Shown here: in pieces, positions 43,940-55,314 of the stretch
How the letters are laid out: the number at the start of each line of letters is the position of its first letter
Position numbering within the stretch: the stretch's first letter is position 1
NCBI GenBank assembly: GCA_029891345.1
Contig: CM056995.1
Coordinates: 85,437,895 to 85,501,894 of the forward strand
Reading direction: 5' to 3'
DNA from: Dryococelus australis
Taxonomy: Eukaryota; Arthropoda; Insecta; Phasmatodea; Phasmatidae
Length of the DNA: 64,000 nt
Position numbers and translations under genes: made by a program
The notes under the pieces: generated by a model
The model's input: the letters and a program-made list of their open reading frames with translations, nothing else
The model's database searches: none
Told to the model about the DNA's origin: nothing

Positions 43940-46050
43940 TGTTAAGGAGCCGCGATTATCTTAGAGAGACCAGGTGGCTGCCTGGATTTGGTTATAAATT
44001 GGTGAGCTAATTCCCAGCGTCTGAGTTCTGAGCTATTGCTTGAAGGTAGTAAGGCTCTCATAATTCTGGTACTGTAGCAGGAATCAAAATATTTGTTGTG
44101 TGATACTGCATGTGCTGCAACTGGTTTGTCCTGTAGGATATTGATGTTGCCAGGTATGGCTTTTTGGTGTCTGCTCTGTGGCCATTCATTCTTTGCCCGA
44201 GTGTGTTGGTGGTGATGCATTACAGTGTTGGCACTGTAGCTGATAAATCAGATTTTGTGTTGCACAGTTGTAATTGCCTTGGATGGGGTACGTATGGTTA
44301 GTGAGTTTGCTGTTGAAAGAAGTTGAGGGTTAGTGAATGGTGCAGGTGTCAAAGCAAGAGTTAATGCATGGGGTGGGATCCTTTGGGATTGATAGTTAGA
44401 TTGGCATTTGTGGTGGGCTGCAGCTTTGGATGAACCAGTTTGTCGCAAATGGTAGGTAGCCTTTTGAAGACCAATCTGGGTGGTTTGGAGAGCAGGTCTT
44501 GTGTTTGTGGTGAAGAAGCTAAAATTTTGTATCCAGAGAGGAGAATGCTTCGGAGTTTATTTAAGCCTTCATAATATGGGACCACCTGGGGAATATCAGA
44601 ATGGTTAACCTTGGTTTGTGTTCCAGTATTTGAGATGGTTTGCTTTATCTGTTTGTGGACGAGGTGCCTGGGGTAGCACCTGTCGAGGATTACTCTGGTT
44701 ATTTGTTCACACTGTTTGTTGAGATCACTGTTGGTGAAGCAGATATGTTTGGCTCTTGTGGCGAGACTGTAGGGTAGGGATTTTTTGGCATGATATGGGT
44801 GGTAGCTGTCGAAATGTTAAGTACTGGAGGTTGTTGGTGGATTTGGTACATACAGCAGTTTAAATAGTGCCATTGTGGAGAGAAAGTTCATCATCTAGGA
44901 ACATGGCATGTGTTTTGGAGTATGACCAGGTGAACTTTGAGTGTACTATATGCGTTTAAATTAGTTAGAAAGTGAATTAGACTCTCTTCAGTGGAAGTCC
45001 ATATCATGAAGATGTCGTCGATGAAACGCATCCAGCAGTGTGGTTGCATTGGTTGGTGACTGAGGAAATTTTCTTCTAACCGGCCCATGAACAGATTGGC
45101 ATAGGATGAGGTCATACGTGTACTCATTGCTGTGTCTTTGTTTTGACCTGAAGGTAGTGAGAGTCTTGAAATCAGAAGTAGTTGTTGCTGAGGGTTAACC
45201 TGGCGAGTTCAACAAGGAATGCCGTAGAAGGTTTTCCGAGTGGGGTTCTTTGTTTGAGGTAGTATTCTGTGGCCCACACAGTGCAGATGAGTGGGGGATG
45301 TTGGTATAGACAAAATGCATCTTGGGGAATGCCAGGTGTCTCAAGCGTTCCAGTAAGTGGCCAGTGACCTTGACGAAGGATGAAAGCTGCTGTACCCAAG
45401 GTTGAAGGTGGGCATCAAAGGGCTGAAATTCTCTCAGTGGGGTTGCCAATCCCTGATACAGTGGGATGTCCTGGGAGTGGCCATTGTTCCTTGTTTATCT
45501 TCGGAAGCAGGTAGAGAACTGGAGAGGTGGATTTATTTGGGGTGAACAGTTTTATTGAATCCTCAGATAGGTCTTGGAGGGGGCCGTGGGACACAAGGAA
45601 CTGATTAATGTGGTCGCAGAATTTGGTGGTTGGGTCTTCTCGTTTGTAGGTGGATGTGTCCTTGAGTTGTTTTTCTGCTTCTAGAATGTAGTCTGTTTTG
45701 TTGAGGATCACTGTGGTTGTGCCCTTTTCAGCCAGTAGTATCATTATGTCTGGGTTGTTTTGGAGGTTTTTGATGGCTGTTCTTTCTGCAAAGGTTATGT
45801 TGCTATTGTTAGGTAATGAGGTGGCAATATCAGGGTCTGCAATGTTGACCAGAATGTATGTGATGAACTGCTCAAGGGAATGCGATGGTAGTAAGGGGGG
45901 AGGGTCCCAAGTGGATGGTCAGGGCTGGATCAATGGAACTATTGTAATGGTTAGGTGCATGGACGTTGTCAAAAAAGTGAGTCAGATTGCATACGAAGCT
46001 TTGGACATATTTTACAGTGGCAAAATGGTCACACTTTTTCGAGTGGGAGA
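43940..46050 (-). pseudogene. Penelope-like reverse transcriptase and GIY-YIG endonuclease, broken
   Basis: Minus-strand order: an N-terminal part (about 46050-45750); ILLAEKGTTTVILNKTDYIL (45740-45680), matching the PLE pattern L-A/P-A-D-K-G-N-x-T-V; LYLLPKINKEQWPLPGHPTV (about 45500); MSTRMTSSYANLFMGRLEEN (45127-45065); and WMRFIDDIFMIW (about 45020), the RT catalytic block with intact D-D. A GIY-YIG-region remnant near 44180-44090 follows (GQRMNGHRADTK, DKPVAAH). Frameshifts and stops break it repeatedly, so it is not functional. Confidence 0.85.
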
Positions 46051-46725
46051 AGGATAGACCTTTATGTACAGTATTTCCCTCGGAAGCACTGCAAGTACTA
46101 GGATGCCTATCCTTTTATATATTTTTAGTAGCCTAGCAGCCTACTTGCAATCTTAACTAATTTGTTTACAATTTATGCAAGTAATAAAACTTAACGTAAT
46201 TATGTGCATGTTGCATGTAGAACTATGATTTCAGAGATGTAAAAATAGTTTTTAGAGACAAAAACGAGAATTATTTTCAACTCAAGTATTTCTTGATATT
46301 GCCTAGAACTCTCACAAAGTTTTTCATTTTTATAGTGCCCAAGTAAATTAGCATATACAACATGGGAGAAAAGTTCATTTCTTGTGCAAAAATTTAATTT
46401 AGTGAGATATTGTGCATTTGTCTGTATTTAGTGTTATTTCATGTTTTAATTTGTATTTTGTTATTTTGTTTTATCGCGATTTACCACAAAATTGTGCCTC
46501 TAATTATGCCTGATTAAACACAACTGCAAATGCACATAAGCTACATATTTGTATTGTGTTTACAAGCACCACCAGGTTTGCAGAATATGCTACCCACTAA
46601 GAAACTTGCAGAATCAAATCAAACTTTTGAATGCAAAAAATCGCAACTCATAGATTCTTCGATTCAGGCAAAAATTGGTGGAATCTAGGCATTGATAATC
46701 AAATAGTCTCATCACTAATTATTTT

Positions 46726-47103
46726 ATTATGCATTCTAGATGACAATATTTTGCATGATTACTTCACGGAGGCAACTTAAATATAATAAACCAATCATAA
46801 TATTAAATTTTATGAAGAAACCTACAATTTTTACTACAAAAAGCAGTCACAGCCATGGCTGAAGCAAATTGTTTGCCATCTCCAGCATAGAACTAAAGTA
46901 TCCAACTTCTAAAAGGGCACAATTACATATCCCATACCTACAAAATAAATGCAAACTTTGTGTAAATAAAAATTCATCAACTTTTCGACCACAGCAACAA
47001 TTTGTTTACCATACATATACAGAACGTGTTATCAAAATTTCAAGATATTTCAATCCATAAATAAATGATTTAAAATTATATTTGCAGCATAATAGGTACC
47101 CAC
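46726..47103 (-). other. Intron of the host gene
   Basis: AT-rich sequence between the hAT1 target duplication and the donor (GTGGGT at 47098-47103) of the 79-bp exon. No further exon was recognised. Confidence 0.5.
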
Positions 47104-47182
47104 CATCTAAAGTGCCAGACGCTGGGGATGAATCCGTTCCATCTTGCCCTGTCTGTTGACCAGCCATTTCCTTTGTACCTTG
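47104..47182 (-). CDS. Host gene exon (79 bp)
   Basis: On the minus strand the acceptor TGTTTACAG precedes CAAGGTACAAAGGAAATGG..., and the donor GTGGGT follows ...TTTAGATG. The open frame starts at phase 0 and ends at phase 1. It encodes QGTKEMAGQQTGQDG and then TDSSPASGTLD. The entry phase fits the 60-bp exon upstream (phase 0 exit), and the exit phase fits the 186-bp exon. The peptide is polar and acidic, like a disordered linker. Confidence 0.7.
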
Positions 47183-48591
47183 CTGTAAACATGTCGTCCA
47201 ATATTAAAAATTTGTTTTGCAGACTTTTCTTATCTATATTTATTACAGTTTTCTAATACTAATATGTAACAAGAACTATTATTCTGATGCAATCACAGTC
47301 AACAATATCATTTCTTCGACAAATAACTTAAATCTTGTTAAAGAACGTGAAGTAAATTTGTGTGTATTCTCCAACTTCAGCAGTGTTTGGATTGATAAAA
47401 AGGCTACTTGAAGAATTTAAATCATCAGTTCTACCTAGCCTCTATTTGGATATACATAGGGATATAAGGATCGATCATGACCTCCAATCTTACAAACCTG
47501 AGAAACAATGCAAGGAAAAAAAATCTTACTTTTTTAATGATTACTAAGCATGTTGATATGTATTCCTAATTATATGATGTAAAGAATATATCATTCATTG
47601 TTCACCAAAACTTGATCACCTGAACTATGCAGCTACCTATTCTATTTTTTCCCTGTGTGACTGAAGTATTAAGAGAGATTAAGTATGTAAATTTTATACC
47701 AAATTGCACAGAATATTCCTTACATGTACGCTTTAAATCTTACAACAATATAGTACACAATTTTCAAAACATAATTTACTCAAAGATTTTTTTCCTTGCA
47801 ATTGCAACTATACCTAGTACGTGAAACTTGTCCTATTGGTATTTTACTCCTGGTAAACCCTATAATAAGCTGAAACTACACACTCGCACTAAAAACACAT
47901 TTTAAATTCTATATTATAATAATATGCTACTTTTCGCTGACAGAGGCTGTCAAAAATACACACACGAATAAGAATGCAAGAATTTAAGGGGACAGGTGTG
48001 CAATAGTCAATAACAACTTCATCTGCAAGTGATAACATGTCTTATTACAGTAAAACAAAATCTAGTAGTTTTACAAAGATAATCACAAAAAGGAAGTTTC
48101 GAAGTTTAAGTGAAATACTAGAAGAATTTCAGCTTTGCTATAGCACAAAAATAACACTAAGAAACACATTTTACCAAAATTATACATGACCATAGAATTT
48201 AGTAATACTGGAAATACATGATAAAAATTTGCAGTCATTTTTTCATTAGTAAATAAATATAATACGTATGTTAAAATAAAAGCTTCATGCAAACTACTGT
48301 TGAAATCTATATTAAAAAACAATCAGAAGTGGTTGATTATATTAGTCTAAAAACTTGTGGAAAGGCAAGAAAATAATAGTAAAAATACTCTGTAGTACCA
48401 TACCTTATTAAGTTAAACAGCAATTTTGTGTAAAATCTCCTTTGTAAAACTTTCTTAAAATGTCAACATATACACACTGCAAAAAGAAACTTTATTTAAT
48501 GATGAAACATCCAGCAGTACGAAAATAGAGACAGAAACAATAAACATAGAGAGAAATTTGAAAAGGACAAGGTGGTAAATAATCCACTAAC

Positions 48592-48651
48592 CAAATCCTT
48601 ATCTACGTGTTCAGGAACCTCATGCCACTCGCCTGTGTCTGTCTGTTCCAC
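48592..48651 (-). CDS. Host gene exon (60 bp)
   Basis: On the minus strand the acceptor TTGTCTGCCAG precedes GTGGAACAGACAGACACAGG..., and the donor GTTAGT follows ...GATTTG. Only one of three frames is open across the exon; it encodes VEQTDTGEWHEVPEHVDKDL. The length is a multiple of three and the phase is 0-0, so it could be a cassette exon. It joins in frame to the 79-bp exon 1.4 kb downstream. The protein was not identified. Confidence 0.75.
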
Positions 48652-49880
48652 CTGGCAGACAACGAACAAAACAAACCATTGTAAAGCAAGGTAACAGTGA
48701 AAATTACAACTGCACATAATTTTGAATTCACTCTTAGTACCTACATTAAGATTCATTATTTAATCTCTAATAATAAAAATCAAAACTGAAAATATTTACA
48801 TTAAGACTAGAATAAAAACTGTGTAAGCATACAACTTTTCCCTTCAAGAATTTGAAAATTGAAATCCACCTATAATTTTGTAAGGCACTACAGTCAATGT
48901 GAAAGAGGGAGGGCTGGTACACTATGTATGAGAAAACCACATTTTAAAGAATTCCTATACTTTTCATGGCTGAACTCAATGCAGAAGTCTCGCAGAAAAC
49001 TGTCACTAACAGTTGTTTACTTTTAAGATGCAGAATTATTTTTAAGTATGCGGTAGTTTGTTTGTAAAATTAAATTAATTTGTTAAACAACTTTTCATAT
49101 TTAATACCTTAAAAGGTTTACTGCTGAATAATATTATGTTTCTTTTAAACCATTTAAACTTTTACACTTACATCTATGAGCATTGTTCTGTTTAACCATC
49201 ATGCTGTAAGCCAAATTATAAAATTTTTTCACTGTATATTTAATGCTCCAAAATTTAGCAACAATGGTTACAGCCATACACCAGTACTGTCCATTTCATA
49301 TAAGTAGGGTAAAATCTGACGGACAAGGTGACCAACCTGCACACTACATAAACAGTAAATGCTATCGTTTTTAAAGTAATATATCAGTTGATGAATTTCT
49401 GCAGGATCCATGTTAAGTTGGCAATTTTGATGATAGCTTTGGAAGAAAATAGTAGTTTGAACTAAAAGTCGTAATTTAAAAATTTAATTATACCTAAGAA
49501 ATTGACTGTTTAAATTATGTTTTACTATGCAGTATTAAATCTTTTTGGCTTTTAGTGAATTGACTTTAAAAATATGTTAAGCAATTATGACAGAGCATGT
49601 CTACATGCACAAACAGTAAATGTTTCCAGCCAATGGCTAGCCATGTTTCCAGTAGTTTACAGCCCGGTGAACACCATTGTGTATATGTTTATTTCTCATC
49701 ATGTTTATAAGAGTACATTGTTGGGTGTTTTCAGAATATTTTATCAGTAGTTAGTTAATTTAAGCATAGTTGGTTGTAGGTACCATTGTAGAGCATTTTC
49801 TTTAGTCAAATGTAACATTAATCGGTACGTGTTTACCGCTTCGTAAAACTGCTCGTCCCACCACATTTTTCTTAACCGCC
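48652..49880. other. No gene recognised
   Basis: AT-rich sequence, probably intron upstream of the 60-bp host exon. A weak minus-strand exon-like stretch near 49290-49340 (V-G-H-L-V-R-Q-I-L) was considered but not accepted. Confidence 0.5.
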
Positions 49881-50245
49881 GTCTACAATGAAGCGACACA
49901 AATGTTATTTACATTTCTAAGTTTAAATTTTTTGACTTCAGGAAATGTGCCGTGTTGATTTTACTGAATGATTCTGCAAATAAATTATTTAATGCTAGTG
50001 ATGAACAAACAAGATTATAGTGAAGTAAACTCGCAAGGATTTCCATGTAAAAACATGTTGTAAAAAAATGTTGTAAAAAAATTGTGAATTTTACAAACAG
50101 TAAGTTTAAGTATTTTGTAAATAGTGTATTTGTAAACCATTAATATTATTACTGAAATGCACATGGCCTAAAAAACCTCACAACCCTTTTGTAGTGTGTA
50201 AATAACAATTGTTTATTTGCCTATATCGTAAATTAAATGAGTAAA
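49880..50245 (+). repeat. Dispersed repeat D, copy 2
   Basis: It aligns with 7780-8115, including ATTCTGCAAATAAATTATTT and TATTTGCCTATATCGTAAATT (copy 1: TATTTGACTATACAGTAAATT). It ends directly at the GA-rich tract. The type is unknown. Confidence 0.6.
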
Positions 50246-51187
50246 AAAAAAAAGCGCAAGAGAGAGAAAGAAAGAGAGTGAGCACCAGAGTGCAAAAGTG
50301 AGAGAGAACACCAGAGTGCAAAAGTGAGAGAGAGCAAAAGAGTGCAAAAGTGAGAGAGAGTGCAAGAGCAAGATGGCGACAGTGCAAGAGCGACAGAGAA
50401 CATGCAAGAGAGATCACAAGAGCATGAGAGAGAGCACAAGGAGAGCGTAAGAGCATGCAAGAGAGCACAAGAGTGGGGGAGAGAGAGCACAAGACACAGC
50501 GAAACCACGAGAGAGAGAGAGAAAAAGCGCCAGAGTGAGCAAGAGCGAGAGAACGCAAAAGAGTGAATGAGTGCACAAGAGCGAGAGAGCACAAGAGAGA
50601 GTGAGAGACCACAAGAGCAAGAAAGTTCACGAGAGAACGAGAGAGAGAATAAGAGAGAGTGAGAGACCACAAGAGCAAGAAAGTTCACGAGAGAACGAGA
50701 GAGAGAATAAGAGAGAGTGAGCACTAGTGAGAGAGAGCATGAGAGAGGGGTAGAGCATGAGATAGAGCAAAAGAGAGAGAAATAGAGCAAAAGAGAGAAA
50801 GAGAGCATGAGAGAGAGCGAGCACAAGCATGAGAGAAAGGGCAGGAGCATGAGAGAGAGAGAGAGAGAGAGCACGCGAGGGAAGAGAGAGAGCACAAGAG
50901 GGAGATAGTGAGCATGAGAGGGAGAGAGTGAGAGCAACAGAGAAAGAGCACGAGATAGAGAACAAAAGAAAGAGAACGAGAGAGTGTGAGCAAGAGAAAT
51001 CATGACAGAGATCATGAGAAACCACAAAAGAGAGAGAGAGCATGAGAGAAGGCACAAGAGAGATAGTGAGAGAGCAAAAGAGAGTGCAAGAGAGAGTGCA
51101 AAAATATGTGAGAAAGAGCACAAGAGAGAGCATGAGAGACCACAAAAGAGTATGCGAGAGAGAGAGTGCAAGATAGTGCTAGAGAGC
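50246..51187 (+). repeat. GA-rich degenerate satellite-like tract (about 0.94 kb)
   Basis: Irregular repeats of GAGAGAGCACAAGAGAGAG type occur throughout. One 66-bp segment (about 50600-50665) is repeated almost exactly at 50666-50720 (GAGAGACCACAAGAGCAAG). The complementary strand therefore reads as long Leu/Ser-rich open frames, which are an artefact of composition, not genes. Confidence 0.9.
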
Positions 51188-51189
51188 CA

Positions 51190-53235
51190 ATCCTGGGCCA
51201 GTTGATTTATTGATAGGTGCAGATCTCTTCCCCCTATGTGATGAGTGGTATTGTAAGCCGAGGTAGAGATCTACCAGTAGCAGTAGACACGGTCTTTGTG
51301 ATGGGTAGTCATGGGGAGGATGCCTGCCTCTGCACTGTCGAACTGTGTTTCACTTCATACATGCTTACCTTCACTAGACGAAGCAGTTCGACAATTGTGG
51401 AAAATATAGAAAGTTGCAGTGCCTGCAAGGCCTACCTCAGATGACCTACGATACGAGCAAGTTTTTGCTGCTACTTGCCAAAGGAATGAAACAGGTCAAT
51501 ACAGCGTGGCCCTACCCTTCAAGGAGCACCAGACACCTCAGAGAAACACGAGTGCAAGCCCTTCATCAGTTCCATAACCTTGAACTTAAGTTAAATTGTG
51601 ATCCTAGCCTGAAGTGCATCTTGCACATCATTCATGATAGATTACTTCGTGCAGGTTCACATGTCCCCGATACCTGCCTTGCAGCTTAAGAGACCTGCAT
51701 TTTATATACCAACCATGGCATCCTGAAGCCAGATAGCAGTACCACAAAATTGAAAGTGGTCTTTGGCACCTCAACACTAGATACTATTGGAGTGTCACTA
51801 AATGACTCATTGCTCACTGGTCCATGGCTACAAGGGGACATCATGGACATTCTCCTCACTTCCGTAGTCATACTGTTGCCTTCACAGCTGATATAAGGCA
51901 AATGTGTCGTCAGATCCAAGTTCACGAATAGTTTCAGGATTACCAACACATTTTGTAGAGACCCTCAGACCAAGACCCAATTGCTGACTATCGACTCAAT
52001 ACTAGAACCTATGGTGTTTCATTACTACCGTTTCTCGCTAATCGAACACTGCACCAACTGGCTGCTGACGAGAGGGTGAATTTTTCGCATGCTGCTTCAG
52101 TGCTATTAACAAATTTTTATGTAGATGACCTTGTGTTGGGTGCACCAACAAAACAAGCAGCCTTGTGATTACAGAAGGACTTAATCGACACCTTTTAAGG
52201 GTTGGCGGATTCCACTTGTGGAAGTTTGCCAGCAATGACCAGTATTTACTCTCCTGGCTTCCTGTAGACATGGTCCAAGGTAATGAGACACTGTCACTTG
52301 ACAGTAATTAAGATCTTCAGACAGCGAAAATATTAGGACTCCAGTGGCAGGCTGAAGTCGACACCTTCTCAAACAAGGTTCAACCAACTTCTACCATTTC
52401 TACCAAACAAAGTATACTATCAGACTTAGCCCAAATATTCCATCCTGTTGGATGGTTGTCACCCATTGTTCTACTGACAAAATATCTCTTACAACATCTG
52501 TGGATCCACAATATTGACACGGATGACCCCCCCCAGCAGACATATTAGCCACATGGAAATGCTTTCAGTAGGAGCTTCCAAGTGTGGCACGCATTGCCAT
52601 TCCTAGACTGGTGCCTGTAAACCAACAGAATGTGGATATTCAGTACACTGGTTTTCCAACAGTTCAGAACATGGATACGCAGCTGTTGTCTACCTGCGAA
52701 TCACCTTACTAGATGGTCCAGTAACTGTTTAGTTAGTTAATTATTGGCAAGTCGAAGGTGGCTCCCACTAAGCAAGTATATCTACCTGGTCTAGATATAT
52801 GTGGGGCTCTACTGCTTGCCCGTACCATGCACAAAATACAAGATAACCTCAGTTCCCATGGTCACATCTCCCGAACCTTTGCCTGGACTGATTCGGTGAC
52901 TTTTCTACACTGGATCAACACATGGCTGGAAAACATTTGTCGCTAATCGAGTCAGCCAAATCCAGGATCTTATTCCATCAAAAAACTGGAATCATTACCA
53001 TCATAAAACAACCCTGCTGACTGCGTTTCTTAAGGTATTTTTCCCAGTGGGCTGATTGCACATCCATTGTGGTGGACAGGCCCAGCATGGCTGTGAGAGT
53101 GGCCAGATCACTGGCTTCAACCTTACCAGACAAGAAGTCACACTGACGAAGCGCTTTTAGAACTACGGGTTGTCACACTCCATGCTATTGGAATTCCTGC
53201 TGACACTTCACTGGTACACAGTTTCTCGTCTCTGA
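51190..53235 (+). pseudogene. BEL/Pao pol: reverse transcriptase and RNase H region, broken
   Basis: Recognisable blocks in order: HGILKPDSSTTKLKVVFGTS (51715-51770; BEL pattern H-A-V-x-K-x-x-S-x-T-T-K-L-R-V-V-F-D); SLNDSLLTGPWLQGD; FLANRTLHQLAADE (about 52040); NFYVDDLVLGAPT (about 52110-52150), the RT catalytic block; WQAEVDTFSNK, then ILSDLAQIFHPVGWLSPIVL (about 52340-52470); and TKQVYLPGLDICGALLLART with FAWTDSVTFLHWI (52760-52915), the RNase H-like region. Frameshifts and stops interrupt it many times. The sequence stops making sense at about 53235. Confidence 0.85.
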
Positions 53236-53719
53236 GCTAGATAAAACTTATTATGTAGTGGGTTTTATGGATTTTCATTTCCTGTTTGATATCATCTGCC
53301 ACTGATTTAAATGCCCCTTATCGTAACAACAAACACCAAAATAATAACTACTTTACATCAAGGTCTGCAGATTACGGTTACAGTTGTATTTGATTACGGC
53401 CTTGTGTTGAGTATGTAAACAATTGAATGTTAAAGTATGTCATGACGCTTTTATAATTTCATTTTAAAAGTTGATGACATATTCTTGCTGTTTATTTCAT
53501 CATTGAAGTTCTATACTATGGGTAATTTTAATTACCATATTTACCCGAAAGGAAGACGACCCTAAATCTAAGACGACCTCTTCCTAAAAAAATATTTTTA
53601 AGGGAAAAAAATTTAAACCTGAATTCAAGACTACCCCTGTGAAATGTTGAAAAATTATTTAGGCTGAAGTATGACAAACCCTTCAAGAAGAAATGCTATT
53701 ATATGAATAATATGATATA

Positions 53720-55053
53720 CAGTGAAATTCTGTACCTTCAAGTACGGCCCATTACGAGAATTCCATACTTATAGCCGTTTTTCAATGCACCGTCATATAA
53801 TACTATACTACCAAGGTTAAATTATCTAATTACAGCGAGTGAGGATTTATTTTGTATTTAAGTATTTTCGAGCAATTTGAATGCATTTCGAATTAATTGT
53901 ATTTGCCTTTTCTAACAATTGTGGTGAATCCAAATTGCTTAAAATGTGTATTTAGTATAATTAATCTCGTAAAATGTGTATACGCCACACCCCATGACAA
54001 GTGGCAATGCTACAGTGCAGTAGATGTTACAATGACGTACGCCTTGTCCAACCCCCTTGTCCAACCCGCGCTCGCATCCTTTGTCAAGGCATTTAGTTAG
54101 AACAGCGACATAGAATCAATACGAGCACGAGCAGATGATTGGTTGAAAATATGTGGAAGCTTCTGCAGCGTGTGGATTAGGTTTCACAAGATGGTCAATG
54201 TAATAGGGGCCCTGGCATTTAGTTAGAACAGACACACTGGATCAATACGAACGCGAGCAGATGATTGGTTGAACATTTGTGGAACATACATCAGCGTGCG
54301 GCTCAGGTTTCATTATCAATAAAAGTTTATAAATTGCTGGTTTACGTGTGGAGTTAAATTTGCTAATAATATTTACATGAAAACAGACATTTTTACCATC
54401 TTTTAATCTTGCGGGATGTTTTGGAATGTTTGTAGCTTAAATATAGTTTTTTTTTTTTCCTACTAAGCCGCCATGTTGAAAACAGTTGCATTGCCATTAC
54501 AGATGTAGAAAAAGGCGTGTGTAAACTTTAACTGCACAGTAAAATATAAACAATGTGCAGTAATACTAACGATTGCCCTTTATTTATTTATTTTGTTCCT
54601 GTAATTATTTCAACTGACGATGTAGAGGAAGGAGCTAGCAATCTGCCACAACATGCAAGTACAGTAGACCTCATTTTAATGTTTACATGCACACGTCTTT
54701 GTGAGTATTGGAGATTCCTTGTATAATTCACGCACCCTAATTTTTTGGACTAAAAAATTCTGTAAAAAAGGTGCAAGAATAATGCTAGTAAATACGGTAT
54801 AGAGTAATAACTCTTTGCGAATAATTTTTGGTGATGTAATTACATCCCTCGCTATCACATATGAATATAAATTTCATACGTACATATTTAAACATTATTT
54901 GTAATTCCCGGCATGTTTATATCAGCAGAGTCACCCTACAGTTTCCATAAAATTAATACCCAATTTTCTGTGATGAATCTGATGTTACGAGTACTCATAA
55001 TTAAGTCAGTTTTTCACACTTTTATGAATTCTCGTAGGTACGGGATTTCACTG
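53720..55053. mobile_element. TA-flanked inverted-repeat element T2 inside T1
   Basis: The left end CAGTGAAATTCTGTACC and the right end (opposite strand) CAGTGAAATCCCGTACC are flanked by TA at 53718-53719 and 55054-55055. Both ends continue into a shared TACGAGAATTC string. No transposase is recognised in 1.3 kb. Confidence 0.75.
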
Positions 55054-55247
55054 TATTTGAATTACTTTTAAAGAAAAACTAATCACAATGAAATAGGTGT
55101 GTAACCTGGATGTATGGTAGCAGCATTTCTCTTACATTGTAAAACTTTTGTGGGTGTTATATACCCATTCGTGACTTGGGACATTTTGCTTCCCAGCAGA
55201 GCGCTTCCTCTTTACAGCTGCCAGCTGGGTGACATCAGATAAGGCGA

Positions 55248-55314
55248 TGTAGTGACGGGACTAGGTGGACGGTAGAATAAAGATGTTAAGCAGTAATAGA
55301 GGCATATTACTACA
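55248..55314 (+). repeat. 5' LTR of the gypsy element, internally deleted (67 bp)
   Basis: TGTAGTGACGGGACTAGG ... ATTACTACA. It aligns with the 3' LTR but lacks about 95 bp from its middle, joining GTGGAC directly to GGTAGAATAAAG. Confidence 0.8.

Larger units (their letters stand above)
43677..46160 (-). mobile_element. Penelope-like element, complete but decayed
   Basis: A perfect 13-bp target duplication, tttgtttacaatt, lies at 43664-43676 and 46161-46173. The two ends carry partial copies of one terminal sequence in opposite orientation (AAAATATATAAAAGGACAGG on the left; CCTATCCTTTTATATATTTT on the right), a known feature of Penelope-like elements. It encodes reverse transcriptase then a GIY-YIG-type segment on the minus strand. 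It is inserted in hAT1. Confidence 0.85.
32406..46717. mobile_element. hAT1: outermost hAT-type element, 14.3 kb including nested insertions
   Basis: The left end TAGTGATAGGACGATTTGA and the right end (opposite strand) TAGTGATGAGACTATTTGA match at 16 of 19 positions. They are flanked by a perfect 8-bp duplication, attatttt, at 32398-32405 and 46718-46725. Subterminal sequence is rich in GATTC/CGATT strings on both sides, as in many hAT elements. Its own DNA is only about 1.3 kb (32406-32639, 43112-43676, 46174-46717) and encodes no transposase. The rest is later insertions. Confidence 0.85.

Noticed and set aside
49285-49345. Minus-strand exon-like stretch before the host 60-bp exon
   Set aside because: The donor is weak and the composition matches the intron; there is no phase test because the preceding exon is unknown.
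50178-51171. Minus-strand open frames up to 312 codons, rich in Leu, Ser, Cys
   Set aside because: They read the complement of a GA-rich simple repeat. All three frames are open and low-complexity, so this is not coding evidence.
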